A DNA stretch of 18,935 nt from Geobacter sp. UBA4074 (lineage in GTDB: Bacteria; Desulfobacterota; Desulfuromonadia; Geobacterales; Pseudopelobacteraceae): NCBI GenBank assembly GCA_002383415.1, contig DFYU01000007.1, positions 1 through 18,935 of the forward strand, given 5' to 3'. The translations under genes and the position numbers were made by a program. A model generated the notes under the pieces. The model was not told where the DNA came from. It made no database searches and saw only the letters and a program-made list of their open reading frames with translations. Positions 12,355 through 18,935 of the stretch are shown here, piece after piece (position 1 is the stretch's first letter; every line of letters starts with the position of its first letter).

Positions 12355-13928
12355 AAAAGCGCCGGTTGCGGGCTGAGGATTTCACTGAAGGCAGACTGGC
12401 CAGATTCACCCTTTGCCAGCAGGGGGGCGATCTTTTCGGGCAGCATTGGACGTGCAAACAGGAAGCCTTGGGCCAGGTCGCAGTCCTTGTTCACCAGAAA
12501 TGATTGCTGCTCAGTGGTTTCGATCCCTTCAGCAATCACGCGGATTCCCATGGCGTGTGACATGGCGATGATCGCCTCGGCAATGGCGGCATCGTCGGGG
12601 TTAGTGGTGATGTCGCGCACGAAGTGAATCGCGATCTTGAGGTGGTTGATTGGGCAGAGCTTTAAGTAGGCCAACGACGAGTAGCCGGTGCCGAAGTCGT
12701 CGATTGACAGGTTGACCCCCATACGACTCAGCTCATGCAAGACGGCCATCGCCTCGTTGGGACGCTCGACAAAGCAGCTTTCAGTCAGCTCCAACTCCAG
12801 CAGGGAGGGCTTAAGCCCGGTTTCTGCAAGCACGTTAGCCACGGTCTGCACCAGATCCTTCTGGCGGAACTGACGGACCGAAAGGTTGACCGCCATCCGG
12901 GTCGGAGGCAGGCCCTGACGTTGCCAGTTGACGGCCTGTTGACAGGCACTGCGCAGCACCCATTCCCCAAGCGGGATGATAAAGCCGGTTTCCTCCGCCA
13001 GGGGGATGAACAGCTCCGGCGAGATCGGTCCGATGTTGGGGGCCTGCCAGCGCAGCAACGCCTCCACCCCCACAATCCTTCCTGAGCGCAGATCAATCTG
13101 TGGCTGGTAATGCAGGAAGAAGTCGCCACGCTCCAACCCCCGCTGCATATTGGCCTCCATGGCCAGACGTTCAACGGCTTGCTGGTTCATGTACCAGGAG
13201 TAGAAGCGGTAGCAGTTGCCGCCGGCGTCTTTAGCCTTGTACATGGCGATGTCGGCATGTTTGAGAATGGTGTCTCCATCATCACCGTCCAGTGGCGCCA
13301 AAATGATGCCGATGCTGCAGCTGCAGAATACCTCCTGACCTTCCAGCTCGATCGGCTGGGCCACCGCAGTCAGTATCTTGTTGGCCACCAAGGCCACATC
13401 GTCGGGGTGTTTAAGGTCAGGCATCAGCAGCACGAATTCGTCGCCACCCAGCCGGGCAACGCTGTCGCTGTCGCGGATGCAGCTGGAGATACGCTCAGCC
13501 ACCAGCAGGATCAGCTGGTCGCCCAGGGTGTGACCCAGGCTTTCGTTGATCCGTTTGAAGCGGTCGATATCCAGCAGCAGCACACCAAGGGTCTGTTGAT
13601 GACGGCAGGCATTGGCCACGGCCTGCCGTAGCCTATCAAGCAGCAGGGTCCGGTTGGGCAGGCCGGTCAGCTGGTCGTAGTAGGCCGATTGCCAGATATC
13701 GTGGTAGGCCTCCTGCAGTCGGTCTTCCCGCTGCAGCAGGCGCCGATGGTACAGGCCGATAAACAGCCCGATGGAGGCGCCCACCAGAACCGGTATGACG
13801 AAGTTGCGGGGGATCAGCGGTACGTGCGAGACAAACAGGTGCTGCAGTGCGGCGATGCTGAGCAGCAGTGCGGCGCCGATTAGACAGGAAAGCAGGACGG
13901 ACGCCATATGGTGACGGGGTTTATGCAT
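12351..13928 (-). CDS. Membrane-anchored GGDEF-EAL protein (cyclic-di-GMP turnover)
   Basis: The 525-residue protein has two N-terminal helices (about 8-33 and 43-60), then a GGDEF domain with an intact RLGGDEF (161-165) and an RxxD inhibitory site (R152, D155). It ends with an EAL domain: VEALLRW (EAL 289-291), NLSVRQF, ELTES, IDDFGTGYSSLAYL (D410, D411) and VIAEGIETTEQQ. It could both make and degrade c-di-GMP. One unusual spot is LKIAIHFVRDI (431 onwards), where most EAL domains have LKIDxxFV; the catalytic Lys is kept, but Asp is Ala. An upstream TTG at 13973 extends the frame; ATG 13928 with AAAGG some 13 bp upstream is preferred. Its TAA overlaps the TAG of the selenoprotein gene on the other strand. 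Confidence 0.93.
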   Translation of the reverse strand: MHKPRHHMASVLLSCLIGAALLLSIAALQHLFVSHVPLIPRNFVIPVLVGASIGLFIGLYHRRLLQREDRLQEAYHDIWQSAYYDQLTGLPNRTLLLDRLRQAVANACRHQQTLGVLLLDIDRFKRINESLGHTLGDQLILLVAERISSCIRDSDSVARLGGDEFVLLMPDLKHPDDVALVANKILTAVAQPIELEGQEVFCSCSIGIILAPLDGDDGDTILKHADIAMYKAKDAGGNCYRFYSWYMNQQAVERLAMEANMQRGLERGDFFLHYQPQIDLRSGRIVGVEALLRWQAPNIGPISPELFIPLAEETGFIIPLGEWVLRSACQQAVNWQRQGLPPTRMAVNLSVRQFRQKDLVQTVANVLAETGLKPSLLELELTESCFVERPNEAMAVLHELSRMGVNLSIDDFGTGYSSLAYLKLCPINHLKIAIHFVRDITTNPDDAAIAEAIIAMSHAMGIRVIAEGIETTEQQSFLVNKDCDLAQGFLFARPMLPEKIAPLLAKGESGQSAFSEILSPQPALF

Positions 13929-14030
13929 GCAGTCGTAAAGCCTTTGATGACAAGGTGCGCCAGATGGTCGCAATTTTATAGCTGATTGATGCCGGGAGAG
14001 TCCAGTTTATTCTGCTTTTTTTACCGGTGT

Positions 14031-14894
14031 TTATCGGTTGCGGGCTGCAGGGGAACGTTGAGGAGCAGGAGTGGCGTTACGCAGCAGCAGCACGTAGTTG
14101 TCATCGAGGGTTCCATTCTCCTCCAGGCCTGCCAAGCGTTGCCATTCCTGGCAAGGGTCGCTCAGGGCGTTTGGGTGGCAGAAGGTCAGCAGCTCCAGGC
14201 CGCTCTTTGCAACCAGTCCAGCCAGCTGGGCAACCCGGTATGTGGTGACCTGGGGGTGCAGAAAGGCGTCGGCCAGGCCGTGGTCGGTGTTCCCTTCAGG
14301 TGTCTCGGCCAGTCGCCGGGCCAGCCGCGACCCTTTGGGCAGGCGATCATAGAGCGCCTCTAGGCTGGCGACATCCGTGATGCCCAGTCGACGCAACGCC
14401 CGTCGGGCTGCCTCGGTCCCCCGGCGGGCGCCGTGGCTGTAAAGCATGACCCGCAGCAGGCCGTTGTGTGTCAGCCGCTGTTTCAGGGCCATTAGGCCTG
14501 CCAACGGATCGGGCAGGTGATGCAGCACCCCATAGGCGTCGATCAGGCCAAAGGGGCCAGTCGCCACGCTTGGATCCAGCAGGTCGCCTAGTATGAAGTC
14601 CACGTTGAAGCGCAGGTGCAGCAGGCAGTGCAGCCGCGCCCGCTTTATACTGGCCTGTGAAAGATCGAGGGCGGTGATCTGACAAGCGGGGTTGGCCAGG
14701 CTGAAGGGGTAGGGGGCGAAGCTGCCGCAGCCGGCAACCAGGATGCGGCGTAACTCCTGCGGCAGCTCGCGGCCATTGTGGCGCTGCCAGAGGTCGGCCA
14801 GGCTGAGGTGCTTGACATCCTTGCGTCGTAATGACGCCAGCAGCGGGTAGCGGGGGTAGGGGTGCTGCTCGTAGTGGCGGCGCAGGTCGTCCAT
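14031..14894 (-). CDS. Class I SAM-dependent methyltransferase
   Basis: The 287-residue protein has the Rossmann methyltransferase motifs: motif I ILVAGCGSFAPYPFSLA (51 onwards), acidic motif II ITALDLSQASIKRAR, NVDFILGDLLD and DAYGVLHHLPDPLAGL. The N terminus (LRRHYEQHPYPRYPLL) and the C-terminal third (about 185-275) lie outside the core and would set substrate choice. I do not recognise the substrate; there is no arsenite methyltransferase (ArsM) cysteine pattern, so it should not be taken as ArsM. No clear Shine-Dalgarno precedes ATG 14894. It is divergent from queC and reads toward the GGDEF-EAL gene, which has the same orientation about 100 bp downstream. Confidence 0.85.
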   Translation of the reverse strand: MDDLRRHYEQHPYPRYPLLASLRRKDVKHLSLADLWQRHNGRELPQELRRILVAGCGSFAPYPFSLANPACQITALDLSQASIKRARLHCLLHLRFNVDFILGDLLDPSVATGPFGLIDAYGVLHHLPDPLAGLMALKQRLTHNGLLRVMLYSHGARRGTEAARRALRRLGITDVASLEALYDRLPKGSRLARRLAETPEGNTDHGLADAFLHPQVTTYRVAQLAGLVAKSGLELLTFCHPNALSDPCQEWQRLAGLEENGTLDDNYVLLLRNATPAPQRSPAARNR

Positions 14895-14940
14895 GGCGGC
14901 ACTGTAGCATGAATCGACGCGGTTGTGCCAGCATCGCCCC

Positions 14941-14969
14941 TTGACCCATGCCCCCTGACCCTCTATGCT
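14941..14969 (+). promoter_or_regulatory. Possible queC promoter
   Basis: TTGACC (14941-14946) and TATGCT (14964-14969) are 17 bp apart, 33 bp before the queC ATG. A second -10-like TATACT lies at 14980-14985 but has no good -35. No preQ1 riboswitch was recognised in the short leader. Confidence 0.4.
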
Positions 14970-15002
14970 TGCAGCGAAGTATACTCACCTTCTGGAGGCA
15001 CC

Positions 15003-15674
15003 ATGCGCAAGGCGGTTGTTCTGTATAGCGCCGGTCTCGATTCAACCACCTGTCTGGCCATTGCCCAGGCCGAAGGATTCAGTCCCTACGCCATCAGCTT
15101 CGATTACGGTCAGCGGCACCGTTATGAGCTGGAACTGGCCAAGGCTAATGCCAAGCGGCTGGGGGCCGTGGAACACCTGGTGGTTTCCTTTGACCTGCGC
15201 CAGATGGGCGGCAGCGCCCTGACCGCCGATCTGGAGGTGCCCAAGCAGGGAGTGAGCGACGAGATCCCGGTTACCTACGTGCCGGCCCGTAACACGATCT
15301 TCCTCTCCTTTGCCGTTGGCTGGGCCGAGGTGTTGGGGGCCTTCGACATCTTTATCGGCGTCAATGCTCTGGATTACTCCGGCTATCCCGACTGCCGCCC
15401 CGCCTTTATCGAATCCTTCCAGCAGACCGCCAATGTAGCCACCAAGGCCGGTGTGGAGGGCAGTGGCCGCTTCACGATCCATACACCGCTGATCGATCTG
15501 ACCAAGGGCCAGATTATCCAGCGCGGAACGGCGCTGGGGGTTGATTACGGCCTGACCCATTCCTGCTACGATCCTGCACCGGATGGCCGTTCCTGCGGCC
15601 GCTGCGACTCCTGCCGGCTGCGGCTGAAAGGCTTCCAGGAAGCCGGGCTTTCCGATCCGCTGACCTATCTGTGA
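15003..15674 (+). CDS. queC: 7-cyano-7-deazaguanine synthase QueC
   Basis: The 223-residue enzyme makes preQ0 from 7-carboxy-7-deazaguanine, ammonia and ATP on the way to queuosine in tRNA. The PP-loop near the start reads SAGLDSTTC (9-17) where most members have SGGxDSTTC. Later blocks are FDYGQRHRYEL, VTYVPARNTIFLS and IGVNALDYSGYPDCRPAFI. The zinc site has C188, C198, C201 and C204 (SCYDPAPDGRSCGRCDSC). ATG 15003 follows TGGAGG; an ATG at 14925 would add 26 residues lacking family similarity. It stands alone between the divergent methyltransferase and cydA. Confidence 0.95.
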   Translation: MRKAVVLYSAGLDSTTCLAIAQAEGFSPYAISFDYGQRHRYELELAKANAKRLGAVEHLVVSFDLRQMGGSALTADLEVPKQGVSDEIPVTYVPARNTIFLSFAVGWAEVLGAFDIFIGVNALDYSGYPDCRPAFIESFQQTANVATKAGVEGSGRFTIHTPLIDLTKGQIIQRGTALGVDYGLTHSCYDPAPDGRSCGRCDSCRLRLKGFQEAGLSDPLTYL

Positions 15675-15751
15675 CCATGTGAAAACATGCTCTTTCATTT
15701 TGTGGCGTAGGTGCCGGTCGATCAATAGGATAAAAATGGTCTTTTTTGTTC

Positions 15752-15804
15752 TTGCTTTTTTATAAAACTGCGCTACAGTTACCAGCGGCAGTCAACCTGA
15801 CTGC
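15752..15804 (+). promoter_or_regulatory. cydAB promoter region with 17-bp palindrome
   Basis: TTGCTT (15752-15757) and TACAGT (15774-15779) with a 16-bp gap are a plausible promoter, so +1 would fall near 15786. Immediately downstream GCAGTCA (15788-15794), ACC, TGACTGC (15798-15804) is a perfect 7-bp inverted repeat. It could be an operator of a redox or oxygen regulator, or a 5' mRNA hairpin. It does not match the FNR (TTGAT-N4-ATCAA) or Rex consensus. Confidence 0.4.
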
Positions 15805-15828
15805 ACCATTTCATATCCGGGAGGTTGC

Positions 15829-17175
15829 ATGGACGTCCTCGCCCTCAGCCGGCTGCAGTTCGCAGTCACCACCATGTTTCACTTCATCTTCGTTCCCCTT
15901 ACCCTCGGCCTGTCGGTCCTGACCGCCTGGTTCGAGACCAAGTATGTCCGCACCGGTGATCCGACCTATCTGCGGATGACCAAATTCTGGGGCAAGCTGT
16001 TCCTGATCAACTTCGCCCTGGGGGTGGTGACCGGCATCACTCAGGAGTTCCAGTTTGGTATGAACTGGGCCGAGTATTCCCGCTATGTGGGGGACATCTT
16101 CGGCGCACCGCTGGCCATCGAGGCCACGGCGGCCTTCTTCCTTGAGTCGGTCTTCATCGGCGTCTGGATCTTCGGCTGGGATAAGATCTCCAAGAAGGCC
16201 CACGCCGTTACGATCTGGCTGGTGGCCTTCGGCACCAACCTGTCGGCGCTCTGGATCCTGCTGGCCAACGGCTGGATGCAGAAGCCGGTCGGTTTTGTGT
16301 TGCGTAACGGCCGGGCCGAGATGAACGATTTCCTGGCGCTGATCACCAACCCCTACGGCTGGTTCAAGTTCCTGCATACCGTCACCTCCGGCTATATGGT
16401 GGCCGCCTTTTTTGTGATGGGCATTGCGGCCTGGCATCTGCTGCGCAAGAACGAGATCGACTTTTTTACCCGTTCCTTCAAGACCGCCGCCATGTTTGGT
16501 CTGTTATCCGGTCTGGCAGTGGGGGCCACCGGCGACTTCCACGCCGTGGAGATCGCCAAGGTGCAGCCCACCAAGTTTGCTGCCATGGAATCAGTCTGGG
16601 AGACCGGTACACGGGTGCCGATGCATATGCTGCTGATTCCTGACGAGGCCAATGAACGCAACGCGGTGGAAGCCGTTTCGATACCAGGCATGGTCAGCTT
16701 CCTGGCACACCATGATATCAATGCCGAGATCAAGGGGCTGAAGGAGTTCCCCAAGGAGGAGCGTCCACCCGTGCTGCCGGTCTTCCTCAGCTTCCGGTTG
16801 ATGGTTGGTCTGGGCACCCTGATGATCGGTATCTGTCTGCTGGCGGTAATTATCCCGCGCTGGAAGCATTTCGTTGATTTCAAGCTGTTTCTGTGGATCA
16901 TGGTGGCGGCCCTGCCGCTGCCCTACATCACGGTACAGTTGGGCTGGTTGGTTGCAGAACTGGGCCGGCAGCCCTGGTCAGTCTACGGCGTACTGAAGAC
17001 CGCCGACAGTGTTTCCAAATCGGTCACACTGTTGCAGGTGGGGGGCTCGCTGGTCGGCTTTACCCTGCTGTACGGTCTGCTGGGGGCGATCGACATCTAT
17101 TTGTTGGCAAAGTATGCCAAAAAAGGGCCTGACAACGACACAACCGGTATGATCCCGGTCAAGGAGGTGGCGTAG
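15829..17175 (+). CDS. cydA: Cytochrome bd ubiquinol oxidase subunit I (CydA)
   Basis: The 448-residue, nine-helix protein carries the hemes and quinol site of the cytochrome bd oxygen reductase. Heme ligands and acidic residues are visible: H18 in MFHFIFVPLT, E98 and E106 in IEATAAFFLESVFIG, His in FKFLHTVTSGYMV, Met in SFRLMVGLG and the GRQPW signature. The protein is shorter than the E. coli subunit (about 520 residues), as expected for a short Q-loop form. It starts after GGGAGG. It reduces oxygen to water without proton pumping, and in anaerobes such as Geobacter relatives it is thought to serve oxygen protection. It is followed 2 bp later by cydB. Confidence 0.96.
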   Translation: MDVLALSRLQFAVTTMFHFIFVPLTLGLSVLTAWFETKYVRTGDPTYLRMTKFWGKLFLINFALGVVTGITQEFQFGMNWAEYSRYVGDIFGAPLAIEATAAFFLESVFIGVWIFGWDKISKKAHAVTIWLVAFGTNLSALWILLANGWMQKPVGFVLRNGRAEMNDFLALITNPYGWFKFLHTVTSGYMVAAFFVMGIAAWHLLRKNEIDFFTRSFKTAAMFGLLSGLAVGATGDFHAVEIAKVQPTKFAAMESVWETGTRVPMHMLLIPDEANERNAVEAVSIPGMVSFLAHHDINAEIKGLKEFPKEERPPVLPVFLSFRLMVGLGTLMIGICLLAVIIPRWKHFVDFKLFLWIMVAALPLPYITVQLGWLVAELGRQPWSVYGVLKTADSVSKSVTLLQVGGSLVGFTLLYGLLGAIDIYLLAKYAKKGPDNDTTGMIPVKEVA

Positions 17176-17177
17176 CT

Positions 17178-18206
17178 ATGGAACTCCAGATTACCTGGTT
17201 CGTGCTCTGGGCGGTGTTGTGGGCAGTCTATTTCATGCTGGATGGTTTCGTGCTGGGTACCGGTTTCCTGTCCGGCATCCTGGCCAAAAACGATACGGAA
17301 AAGCGGGTACTGATCAACTCGGTCGGCCCGGTCTGGGACGGTAACGAGGTCTGGCTGATTACCGCCGGTGGCGCCACCTTTGCGGCCTTTCCCACCACCT
17401 ATGCCCTGATGTTCAGCTATATGTACACCGCGCTGTTGCTGCTCTTATTCTCGCTGATCGTGCGCGGGGTGGCCTTCGAATTTCGAGGTAAGATTGAGGG
17501 GCTGGCTTGGAAGCAGGGCTGGGACCGCGCCATTATGGTTTCCAGTTTTCTGCCGGCCCTGCTGTTCGGGGTGGCCTTTGGCAACATCTTTAAAGGTCTG
17601 CCGATGGATGCCAGCGGCCACCACGGCGGCCTGCTGTCGCTCCTGAACCCCTACGGCATCCTGACCGGCCTGCTGTTCGTCTGTCTGTTCGCCGTGCATG
17701 GCGCACTGTACGCCTCGGTCAAGACCGTGGGTGATCTGAGCAAGCGGGCCTTTGAACTGGCCAAGCTGCTCTGGATACCGCTCTTGCTGGTGGCCTTGCT
17801 GTTCCTAGGGGCCACTGCCTACAGCACCAAGTTGTACGACAACTACCTGGCTGCGCCGTACCTGTTCCTGATCCCGGCCATCGCCGTGCTGGCGCTGGTC
17901 ATGGTGCAGGCCTATATGATCGCCAACAAGCCGCTCAAGGCTTTTGCGGCCTCCTGTGTCACGATCCTGTTTGTGGTCTTCACCGGCGTGACCGGGCTGT
18001 TCCCGAACCTGATTCCGTCCAGCCTTGATCCGGCCCACAGCCTGACGATCTATAACTCGTCCTCCAGCCAGTACACGCTGGTGATCATGACCGTGGTGGC
18101 GCTGATCTTCGTCCCGATCGTGATCGCCTACAAGATCTGGGTCTACCGGGTCTTCCGCGCCCCGGTCACCGAGCAGGATCTGCTGGAGAACAAAGAGGCG
18201 TATTAA
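17178..18206 (+). CDS. cydB: Cytochrome bd ubiquinol oxidase subunit II (CydB)
   Basis: The 342-residue, eight- to nine-helix partner of CydA opens with WFVLWAVLWAVYFMLDGFVLGTG and contains VGPVWDGNEVWLITAGGATFAAFP, the CydB signature. AAGGAGG at the very end of cydA serves as ribosome site. Between the cydB stop and the terminator there are only 24 bp, so no CydX-type small subunit gene is present here. It completes the oxidase with CydA. Confidence 0.96.
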   Translation: MELQITWFVLWAVLWAVYFMLDGFVLGTGFLSGILAKNDTEKRVLINSVGPVWDGNEVWLITAGGATFAAFPTTYALMFSYMYTALLLLLFSLIVRGVAFEFRGKIEGLAWKQGWDRAIMVSSFLPALLFGVAFGNIFKGLPMDASGHHGGLLSLLNPYGILTGLLFVCLFAVHGALYASVKTVGDLSKRAFELAKLLWIPLLLVALLFLGATAYSTKLYDNYLAAPYLFLIPAIAVLALVMVQAYMIANKPLKAFAASCVTILFVVFTGVTGLFPNLIPSSLDPAHSLTIYNSSSSQYTLVIMTVVALIFVPIVIAYKIWVYRVFRAPVTEQDLLENKEAY

Positions 18207-18230
18207 CGAGCAGAAGAGCTAGTGATGCAA

Positions 18231-18262
18231 ACAAAAGCCGCCCTGTGTGGGGCGGCTTTTGT
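18231..18262 (+). terminator. Intrinsic terminator after cydB
   Basis: ACAAAAGCCGCCC (18231-18243) pairs perfectly with GGGCGGCTTTTGT (18250-18262) around a 6-nt loop TGTGTG, giving a 13-bp GC-rich stem. It ends in a T-run within the 3' arm, with AATTTT following. This is a strong Rho-independent terminator ending cydAB; the A-run on the 5' side could make it work in both directions. Confidence 0.93.
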
Positions 18263-18282
18263 AATTTTACGTGTTGTGGTAA

Positions 18283-18319
18283 TTGACAACAGCACATGGT
18301 GTTGGTAGTATCTCCAACA
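18283..18319 (+). promoter_or_regulatory. Promoter and operator-like palindrome of the toxin-antitoxin genes
   Basis: A perfect TTGACA (18283-18288) lies 17 bp before TAGTAT (18306-18311), which has an extended -10 TG at 18303-18304. TGTTGG (18300-18305) and CCAACA (18314-18319) form an inverted repeat that encloses the -10 box, as expected for an autoregulated toxin-antitoxin promoter. +1 would fall near 18318, at the ATG at 18319. Confidence 0.6.
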
Positions 18320-18597
18320 TGAACGCTATGCTCCTGTATCGCGAACGTCTTGCCCTTGTTGAGAATCGTTTTGTCGAAATGGTGGTCTGGCAGTTGAACG
18401 TGCCGGCTAAGGGGAGCAACCATCGGTTCAAGTACCGGCTCGCGCTGGTGGTCGACGGAACGTGTGTGCTGCGCTATGACAATGAGGCCGGTAAGGGGGA
18501 CCACCGGCATGCAGATGGCCGTGAAACCCCCTATCGATTTGTTGGTCCGCAGAGATTGTTAGAGGACTTTTGGCGTGATGTTGATGCCTGGAGGTAG
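18319..18597 (+). CDS. tumE: TumE-family toxin (DUF6516) of a toxin-antitoxin pair
   Basis: The 92-residue protein matches the TumE/DUF6516 pattern as I know it: RLALVENRFVEMVVWQLN, KYRLALVVDGTCVLRYDNE, GKGDHRHADGRETPYRF and LLEDFWRDV. The conserved RYDNE and KGDHRH residues are likely active-site residues; some members are reported as toxins with nuclease-like activity, but the exact reaction is not something I can confirm from sequence. ATG 18319 lies at the predicted +1; TTG 18283 is part of the -35 box, and ATG 18328 is an alternative. The toxin comes first in this pair, which is the usual TumE-TumA order. The antitoxin gene starts 4 bp later. Confidence 0.85.
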   Translation: MNAMLLYRERLALVENRFVEMVVWQLNVPAKGSNHRFKYRLALVVDGTCVLRYDNEAGKGDHRHADGRETPYRFVGPQRLLEDFWRDVDAWR

Positions 18598-18601
18598 TGA
18601 G

Positions 18602-18935
18602 ATGAACACCGTAACACTAGAAATTGCGAGTCGAGACCTGGCCAGCCGCCGTTTTATCGGTGCCTTTAGCGGCAACCAGCAAGGCAGTTTCATCAGCTTT
18701 GCAACACCGGAGCTGTTGTTTAAGACACTTACCGCCAAACGCTGGGAATTGCTGCAGGCAATGACCGGGGCAGGGGCGATGAGCATCCGCGAGGCCGCAC
18801 GTCGTGTGCAGCGTGATGTAAAGGCGGTGCATGGCGATGTGCAGGCGTTGCTCGTTGCCGGGCTGCTGGAAAAGAACGAGGCCGGCCAGATACTGTTTCC
18901 CTATGATGCAGTGCATGTGGATTTTATGCTGAAAG
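18602..18935 (+). CDS. tumA: TumA-like antitoxin, HVO_A0114-type winged-helix protein (cut by right edge)
   Basis: The frame runs 111 codons from ATG 18602 to the window end without a stop. It carries FATPELLFKTLTAKRWELLQAM followed by a winged-helix segment (MSIREAARRVQRDVKAVHGDVQALLVAGLLEK) and GQILFPYDAVHVDF, as in putative DNA-binding proteins of the HVO_A0114 group that accompany TumE toxins. GGAGG at the end of the toxin gene is its ribosome site. It should neutralise TumE and bind the palindrome around 18300-18319. Only a few residues are probably missing. Confidence 0.82.
   Translation, partial: MNTVTLEIASRDLASRRFIGAFSGNQQGSFISFATPELLFKTLTAKRWELLQAMTGAGAMSIREAARRVQRDVKAVHGDVQALLVAGLLEKNEAGQILFPYDAVHVDFMLK

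Noticed and set aside
14031..14894. Methyltransferase as arsenite methyltransferase ArsM
   Set aside because: It lies outside the arsenic runs on the opposite strand, and lacks the conserved cysteine pattern expected for As(III) methylation.
15676..15689. CATGT-GAAA-ACATG hairpin after queC as a terminator
   Set aside because: The stem is only 5 AT-rich base pairs and the following T stretch is interrupted; too weak to call.
1..18935. CRISPR arrays, insertion sequences, tRNA or rRNA genes
   Set aside because: No regularly spaced repeats, transposase-like frames, terminal inverted repeats or tRNA cloverleaf were recognised on either strand.

Overview
The window looks like chromosome of a Desulfuromonadota bacterium close to Geobacter/Trichlorobacter. 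This is an inference from gene content (respiratory arsenate reductase, DUF4405 and DUF2703 proteins, a short CydA, and use of selenocysteine), from the moderately high G+C and from the style of the proteins; no rRNA marker is present. Most of the window (about 1-12354) is an arsenic and thiol-redox island built from two gene blocks. The rest is housekeeping genes and the start of a toxin-antitoxin pair.

Left block (1-6494). The 5' end of a Tat-exported molybdopterin oxidoreductase, best read as the respiratory arsenate reductase ArrA, runs leftwards off the edge. Divergent from it are arsR1 and acr3 (arsenite efflux), then a molybdenum set: moaA (cofactor synthesis), a MOSC-DUF2703 fusion, and modA-modB-modC (molybdate uptake). 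Because ArrA needs a Mo-bisMGD cofactor, the block plausibly links arsenate respiration, arsenite export and supply of the metal cofactor. moaA has no Shine-Dalgarno of its own; a 30-codon leader ORF with a good one ends in an ATGA overlap with it.

Middle block (6495-12354). A sigma70-like promoter overlapped by a near-perfect inverted repeat (6555-6576) drives a tightly packed run: ArsP-type permease, CDF metal transporter, small CxxC redox protein, exported thioredoxin-like protein, CcdA, exported rhodanese, DUF4405 membrane protein, second exported rhodanese, arsR2, and a BFD-like [2Fe-2S] gene. The last gene is the most striking object here. Its frame hits TGA at 12307, continues for 14 more codons to TAG, and exactly 11 nt after the TGA there is an 8-bp hairpin with an AGGU loop, the layout of a bacterial SECIS element. 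The TGA replaces the first Cys of a Cys-Cys pair, so I call it a selenocysteine-containing BFD-like protein.

Right part (12351-18935). On the minus strand lie a membrane-anchored GGDEF-EAL protein, which overlaps the selenoprotein gene tail to tail, and a SAM-dependent methyltransferase. On the plus strand follow queC, cydA-cydB (cytochrome bd oxidase) ending in a strong intrinsic terminator, and a TumE-type toxin gene followed by a HVO_A0114-like (TumA) antitoxin gene cut by the window edge. Two regulator/toxin promoters (arsR1 and tumE) place +1 at or next to the ATG, suggesting leaderless mRNAs. No tRNA, rRNA, insertion sequence or CRISPR array was seen.
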